Positions 35,206 to 44,776 of a stretch of 64,000 bases of DNA are shown here, one piece after another. Position numbers and translations under genes: made by a program. The notes below the pieces were generated by a model, which saw nothing but the letters and a program-made list of their open reading frames with translations, had not been told where the DNA came from and ran no database searches. Source of the DNA: Shewanella corallii (GTDB lineage Bacteria > Pseudomonadota > Gammaproteobacteria > Enterobacterales > Shewanellaceae). Location of the stretch: NCBI RefSeq assembly GCF_023349125.1, contig NZ_JAKIKT010000001.1, forward strand, positions 1,116,001 through 1,180,000, read 5' to 3'. Every line of letters starts with the position of its first letter. Position 1 is the stretch's first letter.

Positions 35206-36304
35206 CAAGAAAATACTAATAATAACACAAAGTCTTGCGATGGGAGGTGCTGAAAGAGTATCTTCAACATTGGCTAATTTGTTAGCAGAGGAGTTTGAAG
35301 TAGAATTAGCTACATTTGCAAATGGAAATATTGACTTTTACTCATTGAATAGGAAGGTGAAACGGGTAGAGTTAAATTTAGATCAAAACTCAAACTGCTT
35401 TTTCACGGGCTTGAAGAATAATATTATAAGAATTTATGTTCTGAGAAACTATATAAAGCATTCTAAATCGAGTACCGTTATTGCAATGATGTCAATGCCG
35501 ACTATACTAACGGCTATAGCTTGTATAGGACTTAAAGTAAAACTTATTGGCTCAGAACGTTCTTACCCTCCTGCAATGCCCTTAGGAACATTATGGGAGT
35601 CATTGAGAAAATATAGCTATAGTCGCTTAGACAACCTAATTGTTTTAACAAAGGAAAGCAAGCGCTGGTGTTTAAAAAATACATTGGCCAAATCGATTAA
35701 CATTATCCCTAATCCTGTAGTTTACCCATTGCGGGATGTTGAACCAATAGTTTCAGTTGATAAATATATCAAGCCTGGTATGAAGGTTATCTTAAGTGTA
35801 GGGAGACTAAGTATTGAAAAGAACCAAAAAGACATTATACAAGCATGTTATGATTCTAAGTTGTTCGAAAAAGGTTGGTATTTGTTTCTGGTTGGTGACG
35901 GTTCCGAATTAGAAAGTTTGAAGCGCTTATCGGAAGATTTGGAAGCTTCAGAACATGTAATTTTTGTTGGCAAAGTGGGAAATGTTGGTAATTGGTACAA
36001 AAGGGCAGATATTTATGCCTTAACCTCATTGTTTGAAGGTTTTCCCAATACATTAATCGAAGCTATGTCTCAAGGCACTGCTGTAATTAGCTATGATTGC
36101 GATACGGGCCCCCGAGACATTATAACTAACAATGTAGATGGAAAGTTAATAGAGCCAAATCTTGGTTCGTTAACTGAGGCTCTGGTATGGCTGGCAGAAG
36201 ATGAAACTTTGAGGGGCCAGCTAGGTAGAGAGGCTACTAAAGTAAGAGAAAGATACAGTATCGACAATACTTTGAAAAAGTGGATAGTGAATTGCTTTTT
36301 ATGA
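35198..36304 (+). CDS. GT4-family glycosyltransferase
   Basis: A 368-aa GT-B glycosyltransferase. The N-terminal acceptor-side motif is QSLAMGGAERVSSTLA, and the C-terminal donor domain has VILSVGRLSIEKNQKDIIQA and LTSLFEGFPNTLIEAMSQG (EX7E motif). It adds one sugar to the lipid-linked repeat unit; the donor cannot be read. ATG 35198 was chosen over GTG 35186. It overlaps the next gene at ATGA. Confidence 0.9.
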   Translation: MNNKKILIITQSLAMGGAERVSSTLANLLAEEFEVELATFANGNIDFYSLNRKVKRVELNLDQNSNCFFTGLKNNIIRIYVLRNYIKHSKSSTVIAMMSMPTILTAIACIGLKVKLIGSERSYPPAMPLGTLWESLRKYSYSRLDNLIVLTKESKRWCLKNTLAKSINIIPNPVVYPLRDVEPIVSVDKYIKPGMKVILSVGRLSIEKNQKDIIQACYDSKLFEKGWYLFLVGDGSELESLKRLSEDLEASEHVIFVGKVGNVGNWYKRADIYALTSLFEGFPNTLIEAMSQGTAVISYDCDTGPRDIITNNVDGKLIEPNLGSLTEALVWLAEDETLRGQLGREATKVRERYSIDNTLKKWIVNCFL

Positions 36305-37404
36305 AAGCTATGTTCTTACAATTATCTCCCGAGTTAGTGTTCCAGTTTATATTACTTTATATTGTCATATTTCTGATTTTATTTAGACACTTTAATCTGT
36401 TCGAAACGATTCTAATCTCGGTTGTAAAGAGTGCTTTTTTCCTGCTATATTTTAGTGGGGTCTTGGATTTTTGGACTCATTTGGATGATGTTACTTACTA
36501 CGTTGATGGCCAAAAAATACTAAATAGATTTTGCCATTCGGGTTGTCTATTTACTACAGATATTTTTGAGTATGCGTTTGCCCTGTCTGGCGGCAGGCAC
36601 ATCCTATATTCTTTATATAACGCAACAGCACAATACATACTTGGACCATTCTATAGTTCAGCTGTGTTTTTTAACATAGTTTTATCTGTTTTATCTGGCG
36701 TACTAATAAAATATATTTTCACATTGTGCGGATATAGTAGGCAATACTCGAAATTACTTGCTCTTTTCTACATACTCCATGTGGACGTCTTTGTATGGTC
36801 AGGAATGATAAATATTAAAGGAACTCTCGTAATATTCTTGACGATCCTTTCTTTTTATATTGTATTTCGTTTTATAAAGAACGGAGGGTATAGATATATT
36901 TTTGCTTTCATTGTGGTGACGCTCTTACTTTCGTTGCTAAGATTTTATATTCCTGCTTTAATAATTGCTTCTGTAGTATCTTATTTCATATCAAGTAATT
37001 TCAGGCTTAAATATTTTGTTCTGTTGACCACTATTTTGATCGTGGTTTCATTTTATCTATGGCCATATGTAAATCTGTCAATAATAGAGCCAGCTACGGT
37101 TGTTACAGGGGTGTTTAGATTTCTTCTTACCCCGCAACCATGGTCAATTGAACCAACATATAAATATTTGTTTATTCCATCGATAATCAATTTAATTTTA
37201 TTCCTTCCTATGGTTTTTGGATTGATACTGATACTTCGAGATAAAGGCTATGTACGGATCCTAGTAATTTATTTTTTGATATGTGTTGCTCTCTACTCCA
37301 TGATTCCTGAGTTACAGGGACCTAGACATAGGTACCAATTGATTCCTTTTATTGCATTGTTCCAATTTAATTTCCTATATTATCTCTTAAAAAGAAAGGT
37401 TTGA
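36301..37404 (+). CDS. Candidate glycan polymerase (Wzy-like) membrane protein
   Basis: A 367-aa protein with about ten hydrophobic helices and two larger polar loops, beginning at the ATGA overlap with the preceding gene. It has no specific motif that I recognise. Wzy proteins share little sequence, so the call rests on topology, size and the otherwise complete Wzx/Wzy set around it (Wzx, Wzz, WecA-type transferase). The segment IPELQGPRHRYQLIPFIALF near the end, with charged residues in a loop, fits a polymerase. Confidence 0.65.
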   Translation: MKAMFLQLSPELVFQFILLYIVIFLILFRHFNLFETILISVVKSAFFLLYFSGVLDFWTHLDDVTYYVDGQKILNRFCHSGCLFTTDIFEYAFALSGGRHILYSLYNATAQYILGPFYSSAVFFNIVLSVLSGVLIKYIFTLCGYSRQYSKLLALFYILHVDVFVWSGMINIKGTLVIFLTILSFYIVFRFIKNGGYRYIFAFIVVTLLLSLLRFYIPALIIASVVSYFISSNFRLKYFVLLTTILIVVSFYLWPYVNLSIIEPATVVTGVFRFLLTPQPWSIEPTYKYLFIPSIINLILFLPMVFGLILILRDKGYVRILVIYFLICVALYSMIPELQGPRHRYQLIPFIALFQFNFLYYLLKRKV

Positions 37405-37413
37405 AAGTAGTTT

Positions 37414-39369
37414 ATGTGTGGATTTTCAGGTTTTTTTACCGTTGATGAAAAGATGGTTTGTGAGCATGACCCATATCAGTTGTTAGCTAGAATGGGAGAG
37501 AGTATCTATTCTAGAGGTCCAGATGATCATGGAGAATTTTTCGACGAAACTAGTAATATTGGTTTTTCACACCGGCGACTATCAATTCATGACCTGTCAC
37601 CTCTAGGGCATCAACCAATGGTTAGCAATAGTTCTAGATTTGTGATAGTTTTTAATGGTGAAATATATAACTTTAAGCAAATAAAATCTGAGTTGGAAGG
37701 CTATTCTTTTAAAGGTAAGTCTGATACCGAGGTTTTACTGGCTTCAATTGAAGTATTTGGTATTGAAGAAACACTGCTTAAATTAGAAGGTATGTTTGCA
37801 TTTGCATTATGGGATAGACAAGATAAGGAACTAATTCTTGCTAGGGATAAATGTGGTGAAAAGCCACTTTATTACTATAATACCGGAGATAGCTTGGTTT
37901 TTGGGTCTCAGCTTAGTCCTTTAAAGTTTTTTCCTACATGGAAGGGGGATATTAATCGAAGTTCGATCAACTACCTACTTAAGCATAAGTATATACCGGC
38001 ACCACACTCGATCTACCTTAATACATATAAGTTGCAAGCCGGTTTTTACATGTGCTTCAAGGTAGTTGACAATCAAATTCGTGATCGAAAGTACAAATAT
38101 TGGTCTTTAGACAGTGTAATCAGTGCCAATAAGAACTCATCTGACGTTAATATCGACAACGCAGTGTTGACTCTTGATTCTCTCTTGAATGAGTCAATTA
38201 GAAATCAGATGCTATCGGACGTTCCACTTGGTGCATTTTTATCAGGAGGGATAGACTCCTCTACTGTTGTTGCCATTATGCAAAGGAACTCATTGAAACC
38301 AATTAAAACATTCTCTATTGGTTTTGATGTTGAAGGCTATAATGAAGCAGAATTTGCGAAGGAAACTGCGCAGTTTTTGGGAACTGAGCACTCTGAACTA
38401 TATGTCAGTGAAAAGGATGCTTGGTCACTTTCTCCCCAATTATATGAGGCCTACGATGAACCTTTCTCTGATTCGTCGCAAATTCCCACATTATTAGTTA
38501 GCAAAATGGCAAGGGAAGATGTCACTGTCGTTCTATCCGGCGATGGCGGTGATGAAATCTTTTCGGGATATGAACGTTATCGATTTGCAAACAATCTCTT
38601 CAATAAGGTCGATTCGTATCCTCGTCAACTGAAATCACTATATTCAAATTTGACAAGAGCTTTGCCTCGAGGTGTAGTTGAAAAGTTAGTAGGCCAAGTA
38701 TTTAATAGAGCAGATTTAGTCGATACTATTTACTCCGCTGATAGATATTTTCAACATAACAATTTTATAGATTTCTATGAGGATGTAATTTCCGATGTTA
38801 AACAGCCCCAAATGTTTACAAAGATTGAAAATAATGAAAGTGTTTTTAATGCCTATTTAAATAATGAGAGTTTGGACTCATTATCTAACATTGAAAAGGC
38901 TATGTACTTAGATTTTGTAACATATTTAAGCGATGATATTTTAGCAAAAGTCGACAGAGCCTCAATGCACCATAGCCTTGAAACTCGAGTTCCGTTTTTG
39001 AACAAGGATATAATAAATTTTGCTTGGTCTTTACCACTAGACTTTAAAGACAATGGATATGAACAGAAGCATATTCTAAAACTAGTTCTGGAGCGTTATG
39101 TACCGAGGAAGTTGTTTGAGCGACCTAAGAAAGGTTTTGGCGTCCCTTTATCTAGTTGGCTTAGGGGGCCTCTAAGGGATTGGGCTGAATCTCTGATAGG
39201 CTCTAAAGAAACAAGGGCTAAGAACTTTTTTGATTACTCACTGGTTGATAAATTATGGCATGAACACCAAATGCTTATTAGAGATCATAGTGCACGACTT
39301 TGGAGTATTTTGATGTTCTTGTCTTGGTACGAAAATACAGAGCATTCTTATATCGAACGCAAATTTTAA
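37414..39369 (+). CDS. AsnB-type glutamine-dependent amidotransferase
   Basis: A 651-aa protein with the N-terminal glutaminase (class II, catalytic Cys2 in MCGFSGFFTV; SRGPDDHGEF; VIVFNGEIYNF) and a C-terminal asparagine-synthetase-like ATP-binding domain (GAFLSGGIDSSTVVAIM; VLSGDGGDEIFSGYERY). Homologues in polysaccharide loci, such as WbpS of Pseudomonas O6, are thought to amidate uronic-acid residues. With the dehydrogenase and epimerase upstream, an amidated hexuronic acid in the glycan is a fair inference. Plain asparagine synthesis is the alternative. Confidence 0.9.
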   Translation: MCGFSGFFTVDEKMVCEHDPYQLLARMGESIYSRGPDDHGEFFDETSNIGFSHRRLSIHDLSPLGHQPMVSNSSRFVIVFNGEIYNFKQIKSELEGYSFKGKSDTEVLLASIEVFGIEETLLKLEGMFAFALWDRQDKELILARDKCGEKPLYYYNTGDSLVFGSQLSPLKFFPTWKGDINRSSINYLLKHKYIPAPHSIYLNTYKLQAGFYMCFKVVDNQIRDRKYKYWSLDSVISANKNSSDVNIDNAVLTLDSLLNESIRNQMLSDVPLGAFLSGGIDSSTVVAIMQRNSLKPIKTFSIGFDVEGYNEAEFAKETAQFLGTEHSELYVSEKDAWSLSPQLYEAYDEPFSDSSQIPTLLVSKMAREDVTVVLSGDGGDEIFSGYERYRFANNLFNKVDSYPRQLKSLYSNLTRALPRGVVEKLVGQVFNRADLVDTIYSADRYFQHNNFIDFYEDVISDVKQPQMFTKIENNESVFNAYLNNESLDSLSNIEKAMYLDFVTYLSDDILAKVDRASMHHSLETRVPFLNKDIINFAWSLPLDFKDNGYEQKHILKLVLERYVPRKLFERPKKGFGVPLSSWLRGPLRDWAESLIGSKETRAKNFFDYSLVDKLWHEHQMLIRDHSARLWSILMFLSWYENTEHSYIERKF

Positions 39370-39385
39370 TTTATGGGTCAGTTAG

Positions 39386-39901
39386 ATGATCACCAAAATA
39401 TTTTTTCATATTTTTTCTTTTATTTATTTGAAGTTACGTGGAGGTGTTGCTCATGCTAGATGGTGTGGCGTTACAGTTGGAGAGAGGTGCCGCATATTTA
39501 GTAATGAATATGGCAGCGAACCATTTTTAATTGAAATTGGTAATGATGTTACGATATCTACTAAGGTTATATTTGTCACTCATGATGGGTCATTATCGTT
39601 GGTAAAAGACCATAATGGGCGAAGATTTAAGTTCTCTCCTATAAAAATAGGCAACAACGTTTTTATCGGTTCGGGTTCCATTATTATGCCTGGAGTTACT
39701 ATCGAGAATAACGTGGTTGTCGGTGCCGGTACTATTGTCACAAAATCACTAAAGTCAAATACAGTTTATGTTGGGAATCCAGCACGGAAGATTAAGAGTT
39801 TTGACAGTTTTTATCGCGAAAAAATATCACTTGATCCGCTACCCATGAAAACTGATACAGAATCATACAAGCAATGGGTTTTGCGATGTGTCAAGAAATA
39901 A
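39386..39901 (+). CDS. Left-handed beta-helix (hexapeptide) acyltransferase
   Basis: A 171-aa protein with hexapeptide repeats (IEIGNDVTISTKVIFVTHDG, IKIGNNVFIGSGSIIMPGVT, VVVGAGTIVTKS, YVGNPARKIK). This is the fold of WbbJ/maltose-acetyltransferase-type O-acetyltransferases. It probably O-acetylates a sugar or the repeat unit. An N-terminal hydrophobic stretch (TKIFFHIFSFIYLKL) may attach it to the membrane. Its end overlaps the next gene. Confidence 0.88.
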   Translation: MITKIFFHIFSFIYLKLRGGVAHARWCGVTVGERCRIFSNEYGSEPFLIEIGNDVTISTKVIFVTHDGSLSLVKDHNGRRFKFSPIKIGNNVFIGSGSIIMPGVTIENNVVVGAGTIVTKSLKSNTVYVGNPARKIKSFDSFYREKISLDPLPMKTDTESYKQWVLRCVKK

Positions 39902-40983
39902 AAAGATATCTATTTATTCTTCCCTCTACGACAATTGGTGGTGCAGAGCGAGTTTTATTTAATATTGTCAGACATTTAGGGAAGTATACATATAACAGTG
40001 TACAAGTAGTTTTTATTACAAAATCTGAAAATAATGACTGGGAAGCTCATTCTTGGTCTGAAAATGTAGTTTTCAAGTATATTAACGAAAGAAAAGAATT
40101 TAGAGGTTTCTTAAAGTACTTTCTTTGTAGTTTGTTCGAAACTTCAAAAGTGTACAATTACGCTGTTACTACTCATGTACACACGAATTCCTTTATTTGT
40201 CTGTTAAGAAAACTTAAGGTGTTAAATATTAAGAAGCACATTGTCCGCGAGTCAACACTAATATTTGAACGTTTTTCCGGTAGGCAATTATTTGTTTTTA
40301 AACTTCTTTATCGCTTCTATTCAAATATAGATTTGTTGGTGTGCCAAACAGACGAAATGAGGTTATCCCTTCTTACCAATGTTCCTAAACTTTCACATTT
40401 TTCTGTGAGAGTAATAAGTAATCCGTTGAATCTTGAGTTTATTCGTTGCTCATTGAATAGTAGCTATGTTGACACTGATAGTGAAAGCTTTAGAATTCTT
40501 TATGTTGGCAGATTGCATAAGGTAAAGAGAGTTGATTTACTTTTGATGTCAGTGTTTTGTTTGAAGAAAATCTCAGACGTTAATTTCAAGTTAATTATTG
40601 TTGGCGATGGCCCAGAGAGGGCGAGGCTGGCTGAGCTGGCAAACTCCTTGGGTGTTCAAGCTAACGTACTTTTTCTTGGGAGGCTGGACTCTCCATATTC
40701 GATAATGGCTTCTTCGGATCTTGGTATTTTAGTATCAGAGCGTGAAGGTTTTCCAAATGTTCTGTTGGAAATGATGTGCAGTGGTACAAAAAACATCTTT
40801 AGTACAGATTGTACTGCTAGTGTGTTAAATCTCCCAAGGGTTAATATTATAAGTTCTGACCCAGACCAAATTGCAAATCAAATACATAGGGTTATTTTAA
40901 GTAATAGTGATAATAGTGATTTCTTTAAACGTTACGCTACTTCTTATGATGTTGACCGGTATTGTGATAAATTGTTTGATTAG
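39886..40983 (+). CDS. GT4-family glycosyltransferase
   Basis: A 365-aa GT-B protein: STTIGGAERVLFNIVRHL near the N-terminus, then ILYVGRLHKVKRVDLLLMS, IIVGDGPERARLAELA and SEREGFPNVLLEMMCSG in the donor domain. The start at 39886 overlaps the acyltransferase end by 16 bases; ATG 39874 is an alternative. The donor sugar is unknown. Confidence 0.88.
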   Translation: MCQEIKRYLFILPSTTIGGAERVLFNIVRHLGKYTYNSVQVVFITKSENNDWEAHSWSENVVFKYINERKEFRGFLKYFLCSLFETSKVYNYAVTTHVHTNSFICLLRKLKVLNIKKHIVRESTLIFERFSGRQLFVFKLLYRFYSNIDLLVCQTDEMRLSLLTNVPKLSHFSVRVISNPLNLEFIRCSLNSSYVDTDSESFRILYVGRLHKVKRVDLLLMSVFCLKKISDVNFKLIIVGDGPERARLAELANSLGVQANVLFLGRLDSPYSIMASSDLGILVSEREGFPNVLLEMMCSGTKNIFSTDCTASVLNLPRVNIISSDPDQIANQIHRVILSNSDNSDFFKRYATSYDVDRYCDKLFD

Positions 40984-41006
40984 TTTATAATTTTTGGTGG
41001 TGTATA

Positions 41007-42071
41007 ATGAAGGTGTTGCATATAATCACTGGCTTAGGTTCTGGCGGAGCAGAGAATATGCTTTATAAGATTATTAAAAGCCAAGCAGAACACGAGCATC
41101 TGGTTATTTCAATAAATGGTGGAGGTGAATTTTACGACAGATTGATTGATCTTAATGTTATGGTTTTAATAATTAACAAAGTTGACTACCTCAAGGTTTT
41201 TCCGTTATATCTTTTGAGAAAAAAAGTATCAAATTTTTCGCCCGACGTAATAATGTCATGGATGTATCATAGTTTTATTTTTTCTTTTATTTTTAAATCG
41301 GCACGATGTAACATTTGGAATGTAAGACATTCACTATCTGATTTGTCAAAGGATAAATTATTGACACGTATAGTTATTAAGTTAACATCTTTGCTTTCTT
41401 CCAAACCCGACTTTATATGTTTCAATAGCATTCAGAGTTTAGAGCAACACAAGCTATATGGATATAACAATAATTTAAGGTACATACCAAATGGTTTTGA
41501 TATCGAATTATTTGGGAACTATAGTTATAGTTCTGATGTCATAAAGTTTACTAATTTCTCTAGATACCATCCTGTGAAGGGGATTGAACGACTGATTCAC
41601 GGATTTCTTAATTTTGTTGAAGTTTCAAATGCCAATGCAGAGTTACATTTATACGGTACCGGTATTTCCCAAGAAAAATTTGATCTATCGATGTACTCTA
41701 GTTCCCTTATTAATCGAGTCATTTTTAATGGGAAGTGCGATTTTGTTCCTGCTACGATGTATAAGCATGATGTATATATCTTGTCATCTTACAGTGAGGC
41801 ATTTCCTAATGTAATCGGCGAGGCTTTATTGTCTGGGTTATTCGTTATATCCACAGACGTCGGAGATGCTTCTAAGATTATTAGGCAAGGGGAGGATGGG
41901 GTCTTGATTAGCAGTGAGTCTTTTGATGAGGAATTTTATGATGCCCTGATTTGCTCATTGAATTATATTCGAAATGATACACTGCGACATGCTCGACATA
42001 AATATGTTGCTGAAAATTTCAGTATTCAACAGATTTCGGAAAACTATAACGAATTATATGAAGGTTTTTGA
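41007..42071 (+). CDS. GT4-family glycosyltransferase
   Basis: A 354-aa protein with the N-terminal motif HIITGLGSGGAENMLYKI and the donor-domain features FTNFSRYHPVKGIERLIHGF and LSSYSEAFPNVIGEALLSG. It belongs to the same GT-B class as its neighbours. The stop overlaps the next start by one base (TGATG). The donor and linkage are not readable. Confidence 0.88.
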   Translation: MKVLHIITGLGSGGAENMLYKIIKSQAEHEHLVISINGGGEFYDRLIDLNVMVLIINKVDYLKVFPLYLLRKKVSNFSPDVIMSWMYHSFIFSFIFKSARCNIWNVRHSLSDLSKDKLLTRIVIKLTSLLSSKPDFICFNSIQSLEQHKLYGYNNNLRYIPNGFDIELFGNYSYSSDVIKFTNFSRYHPVKGIERLIHGFLNFVEVSNANAELHLYGTGISQEKFDLSMYSSSLINRVIFNGKCDFVPATMYKHDVYILSSYSEAFPNVIGEALLSGLFVISTDVGDASKIIRQGEDGVLISSESFDEEFYDALICSLNYIRNDTLRHARHKYVAENFSIQQISENYNELYEGF

Positions 42072-43177
42072 TGAGGGTCACTATCGTCCAGAACTCACTT
42101 AAAACTGTAGTGCTATTTAGGTCCAATTATATTCGCAAGATGTTGGAAAATGGAGACGAAGTTTGTGTTATTGCTCCTTGCGATTGCCTTTTATCACTAA
42201 AGATACTACGTAGTATCGGTGTTGAAGTTTACAATTTAACTCCTGGTCGCGGAATATTTTCTAAATTAGGATTGATACTTAAGCTTAACTATTATGTTTT
42301 GAAAGAAAGAATCAGGGGTTCTTTTTTTATATGTCACTTTATATCAACATTTATACTTATTTTTTTTTCGATTTCCCCTTTTAATAGGCGGTTTATAGTT
42401 TATGTGGAGGGCTTGGGTACTTTATTTGAATCAAGTCTTTGCTTCAGGTTTTTAATAAGGTTCTTATTTAAGTTGAGTTCTGGTTATAATTTATTATGTA
42501 ATACGAATGAACTTAAAGAACTCAATCTTAGAGCGGAAAATAGTTATGTGACGAATGGTATAGGAATTGAACTAAATAGGTTTAAGAGGAGAGTCCCATT
42601 TTCGCCCATGCCGAGTGGTAAGATAAGGATGCTATATGTAGGAAGGTTAATCAAGGATAAGGGTGCCCAGATAGCGGTAGAGGTTCAACGCAAGCTTGAG
42701 GAACTAGGTTTAGACGTTGAGCTTAATTTTGTTGGTGACATTTATCCGAGCAACCCTAGTTCTTTTACAAACTCTGATATTTCAAAGATTAAGGAAGAGT
42801 TTGGTGGTCGCGTCAAGTTTCACGGTTTTACTGATGATGTGATAGCATGGTATGAAAACTCTGATTTGTTGTTACTACCCTCTGTACGGGAGGGGTTTCC
42901 AGTCTGTGTAATGGAAGCTTCAATGGTTGGCATACCTACATTTGGATTTAGTGTTCCTGGGATGCGAGATGCTATTGTGTGTGGAGTCAATGGACAACTA
43001 GTTTCAGAAGGTGATTTAGACGATTTGGTTGAAAGCATCAGATTTGCAGCTAATAAAATTAGGCTTGCAGAGTTCTATATTACTGCACAAGAATATGCTA
43101 TTTCGAACTTTGACCGAGACGTGAAAAGCAATTACCTAGTTTCTATGGTTAACACTCTTTCTTGCAAAAGGAATTAG
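42071..43177 (+). CDS. GT4-family glycosyltransferase
   Basis: A 368-aa GT-B protein. Its N-terminal half resembles transferases of the PglA/WbaP-neighbourhood type (FRSNYIRKMLENGDEVCVIA, FIVYVEGLGTLFES). The C-terminal half has RMLYVGRLIKDKGAQIAVEV, LNFVGDIYPSNPSSF and LLPSVREGFPVCVMEASMVG. It is the last gene of the RfaH-linked series. A weak hairpin with a short T run overlaps its end. Confidence 0.88.
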   Translation: MRVTIVQNSLKTVVLFRSNYIRKMLENGDEVCVIAPCDCLLSLKILRSIGVEVYNLTPGRGIFSKLGLILKLNYYVLKERIRGSFFICHFISTFILIFFSISPFNRRFIVYVEGLGTLFESSLCFRFLIRFLFKLSSGYNLLCNTNELKELNLRAENSYVTNGIGIELNRFKRRVPFSPMPSGKIRMLYVGRLIKDKGAQIAVEVQRKLEELGLDVELNFVGDIYPSNPSSFTNSDISKIKEEFGGRVKFHGFTDDVIAWYENSDLLLLPSVREGFPVCVMEASMVGIPTFGFSVPGMRDAIVCGVNGQLVSEGDLDDLVESIRFAANKIRLAEFYITAQEYAISNFDRDVKSNYLVSMVNTLSCKRN

Positions 43178-43197
43178 GAGCGTAGGGCTCCATTTTT
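43177..43197 (+). terminator. Weak putative terminator at the end of the polysaccharide operon
   Basis: GGAGC / GCTCC, a 5-bp stem with a 5-base loop, is followed by ATTTTT directly after the last glycosyltransferase stop. The stem is short, so confidence is low. Confidence 0.4.
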
Positions 43198-43867
43198 GCA
43201 GGCTGAGTGTGTGCGATTTTTAGAATGCTTAAGTAACTCTTATGAGTGAGTTGCTTTTTGGTATTCATATGGTAGTGGTATTTTTAATTATTTATCATTT
43301 CCTCTTGTTGCTAATATTGTCTCGTCCCACTGTGAATGTACTACATTGAACTTTTGATGCTTAAGAGTATAGTCCTTGCCTTAAATTATGGAGTGCTATT
43401 ACTAGCGAGTCTTATTGTTTAGGTTAATTATTTGTGATCTCGGAAGTGTTTTTTGGGGAATGTAGAACGTGCCTCCAAATTGTCATTTAAACCTTTGGCG
43501 TGATAAGTGTAAATATTGAACTCGGAATTTTGATTGCAATTTTAAGCAAGTCAAGGCAGTGGTGGCCTACAATCCTATTTTTTTGTAATGTAACCTTCTG
43601 GATCTAGAGTGTTTTAAATGCTTTGGGCTGATGGCTGCCTACTTTATATCGGTTCTTGTGATTGTTGTTTAACCAAATTGCTTTGTTGGTGCCCTTTTCT
43701 AGTAAAAGTAAATTGTTTTTGTTTTTAACTTTCTCTAGGTAGAGCGCAGGTTGCTCAATTTAAATAGATAAGGCTGATAGTTATTCCCTATCACAAGGTT
43801 AAGTGTTTAGTGTGCTAATTTTAATTTTCTTATTTTATAAGATGCATAACGTTAGGTGAGACGTTTT
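43178..43867. other. AT-rich gene-free segment between the polysaccharide operon and rmlA
   Basis: About 690 bases have no open frame of 60 codons on either strand and no recognisable gene remnant. Composition is like the preceding glycosyltransferase genes, with frequent T-runs. The right end must hold the rmlA ribosome binding site (AGGTGA, 43854-43859) and probably its promoter. It may be decayed coding sequence at the edge of a transferred block, but that is not shown. Confidence 0.5.
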
Positions 43868-44734
43868 ATGCGTAAAGGTCTTCTGCTGGCCGGAGGCACT
43901 GGTTCTCGGCTTTTCCCTATGACTCAGGTCGTGAGTAAGCAGCTGCTGCCTGTCTATGACAAACCCATGATTTATTATCCTCTGGTCACCTTGATGCTTG
44001 CTGGGATCCGCGATGTACAGCTGATTTCAACCAGTCGTGATATCCCTTTGTTTGAAGCGCTGCTGGGTGATGGCAAGCAGTGGGGAATGCAAATTAGTTA
44101 TGCCGTGCAATATCAGCCCTTGGGTCTGGCCGATGCCTTAAGAGTAGGGGCGCCATTTATTAAAGGCGAGCCTTGTGCCCTGGTATTGGGGGATAACCTG
44201 TTTTATGGTCAGTCGCTTGAAGAGCAGCTTACTGAGGCCAGCCAATGTCGGGGGGCTTGTGTATTTGCCTATCATGTAGCCAATCCATCCGCCTACGGGG
44301 TTATCGGCTTTGGCCCCAATGGGCAAATTGAAGGAATCGAAGAGAAGCCGGCTGAGCCAAAGTCAAAGTATGCTATGCCGGGTTTGTATTTCTTTGACCA
44401 TAGAGCCGTTGAATTTGCAGCTGAGGTTTCTCCATCTGCGCGGGGTGAGCTGGAGATAGTCGATGTGGTGAACCGATATTTGGCGTTGGGCGAACTCGAG
44501 GTGTGTAAACTCGGCAGAGGCGTCGCTTGGCTAGATACAGGTACGCCTGATGCGCTTGCGGAAGCAACTCAGTATGTTGCGGCACTGGAGAAGCGGCAGG
44601 GCCAAAAGGTAAACTGCCCCGAGGAAGCTGCTTGGCAACAGGGCTGGATTGGAGATGAAGAGTTGAAGCAACTGGCAAGTCAAATCGGCGGAAGTTACGG
44701 TGCTTATTTACTGGGTTTGCTGGAGCGTACGTGA
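43868..44734 (+). CDS. rmlA: Glucose-1-phosphate thymidylyltransferase RmlA
   Basis: A 288-aa nucleotidyltransferase: KGLLLAGGTGSRLFPMTQVV contains the nucleotide-binding signature, followed by SKQLLPVYDKPMIYYPL, LGDNLFYGQ and GVAWLDTGTPDALAEA. It makes dTDP-glucose from dTTP and glucose-1-phosphate, the first step of the dTDP-deoxysugar pathway. ATG 43868 has AGGTGA 8 bases upstream and gives the family start. It is followed by rmlC. Confidence 0.95.
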   Translation: MRKGLLLAGGTGSRLFPMTQVVSKQLLPVYDKPMIYYPLVTLMLAGIRDVQLISTSRDIPLFEALLGDGKQWGMQISYAVQYQPLGLADALRVGAPFIKGEPCALVLGDNLFYGQSLEEQLTEASQCRGACVFAYHVANPSAYGVIGFGPNGQIEGIEEKPAEPKSKYAMPGLYFFDHRAVEFAAEVSPSARGELEIVDVVNRYLALGELEVCKLGRGVAWLDTGTPDALAEATQYVAALEKRQGQKVNCPEEAAWQQGWIGDEELKQLASQIGGSYGAYLLGLLERT

Positions 44735-44776
44735 GTTATCTTCAACACCTATTATCCACGAGAGAAAGCTGAAAAT

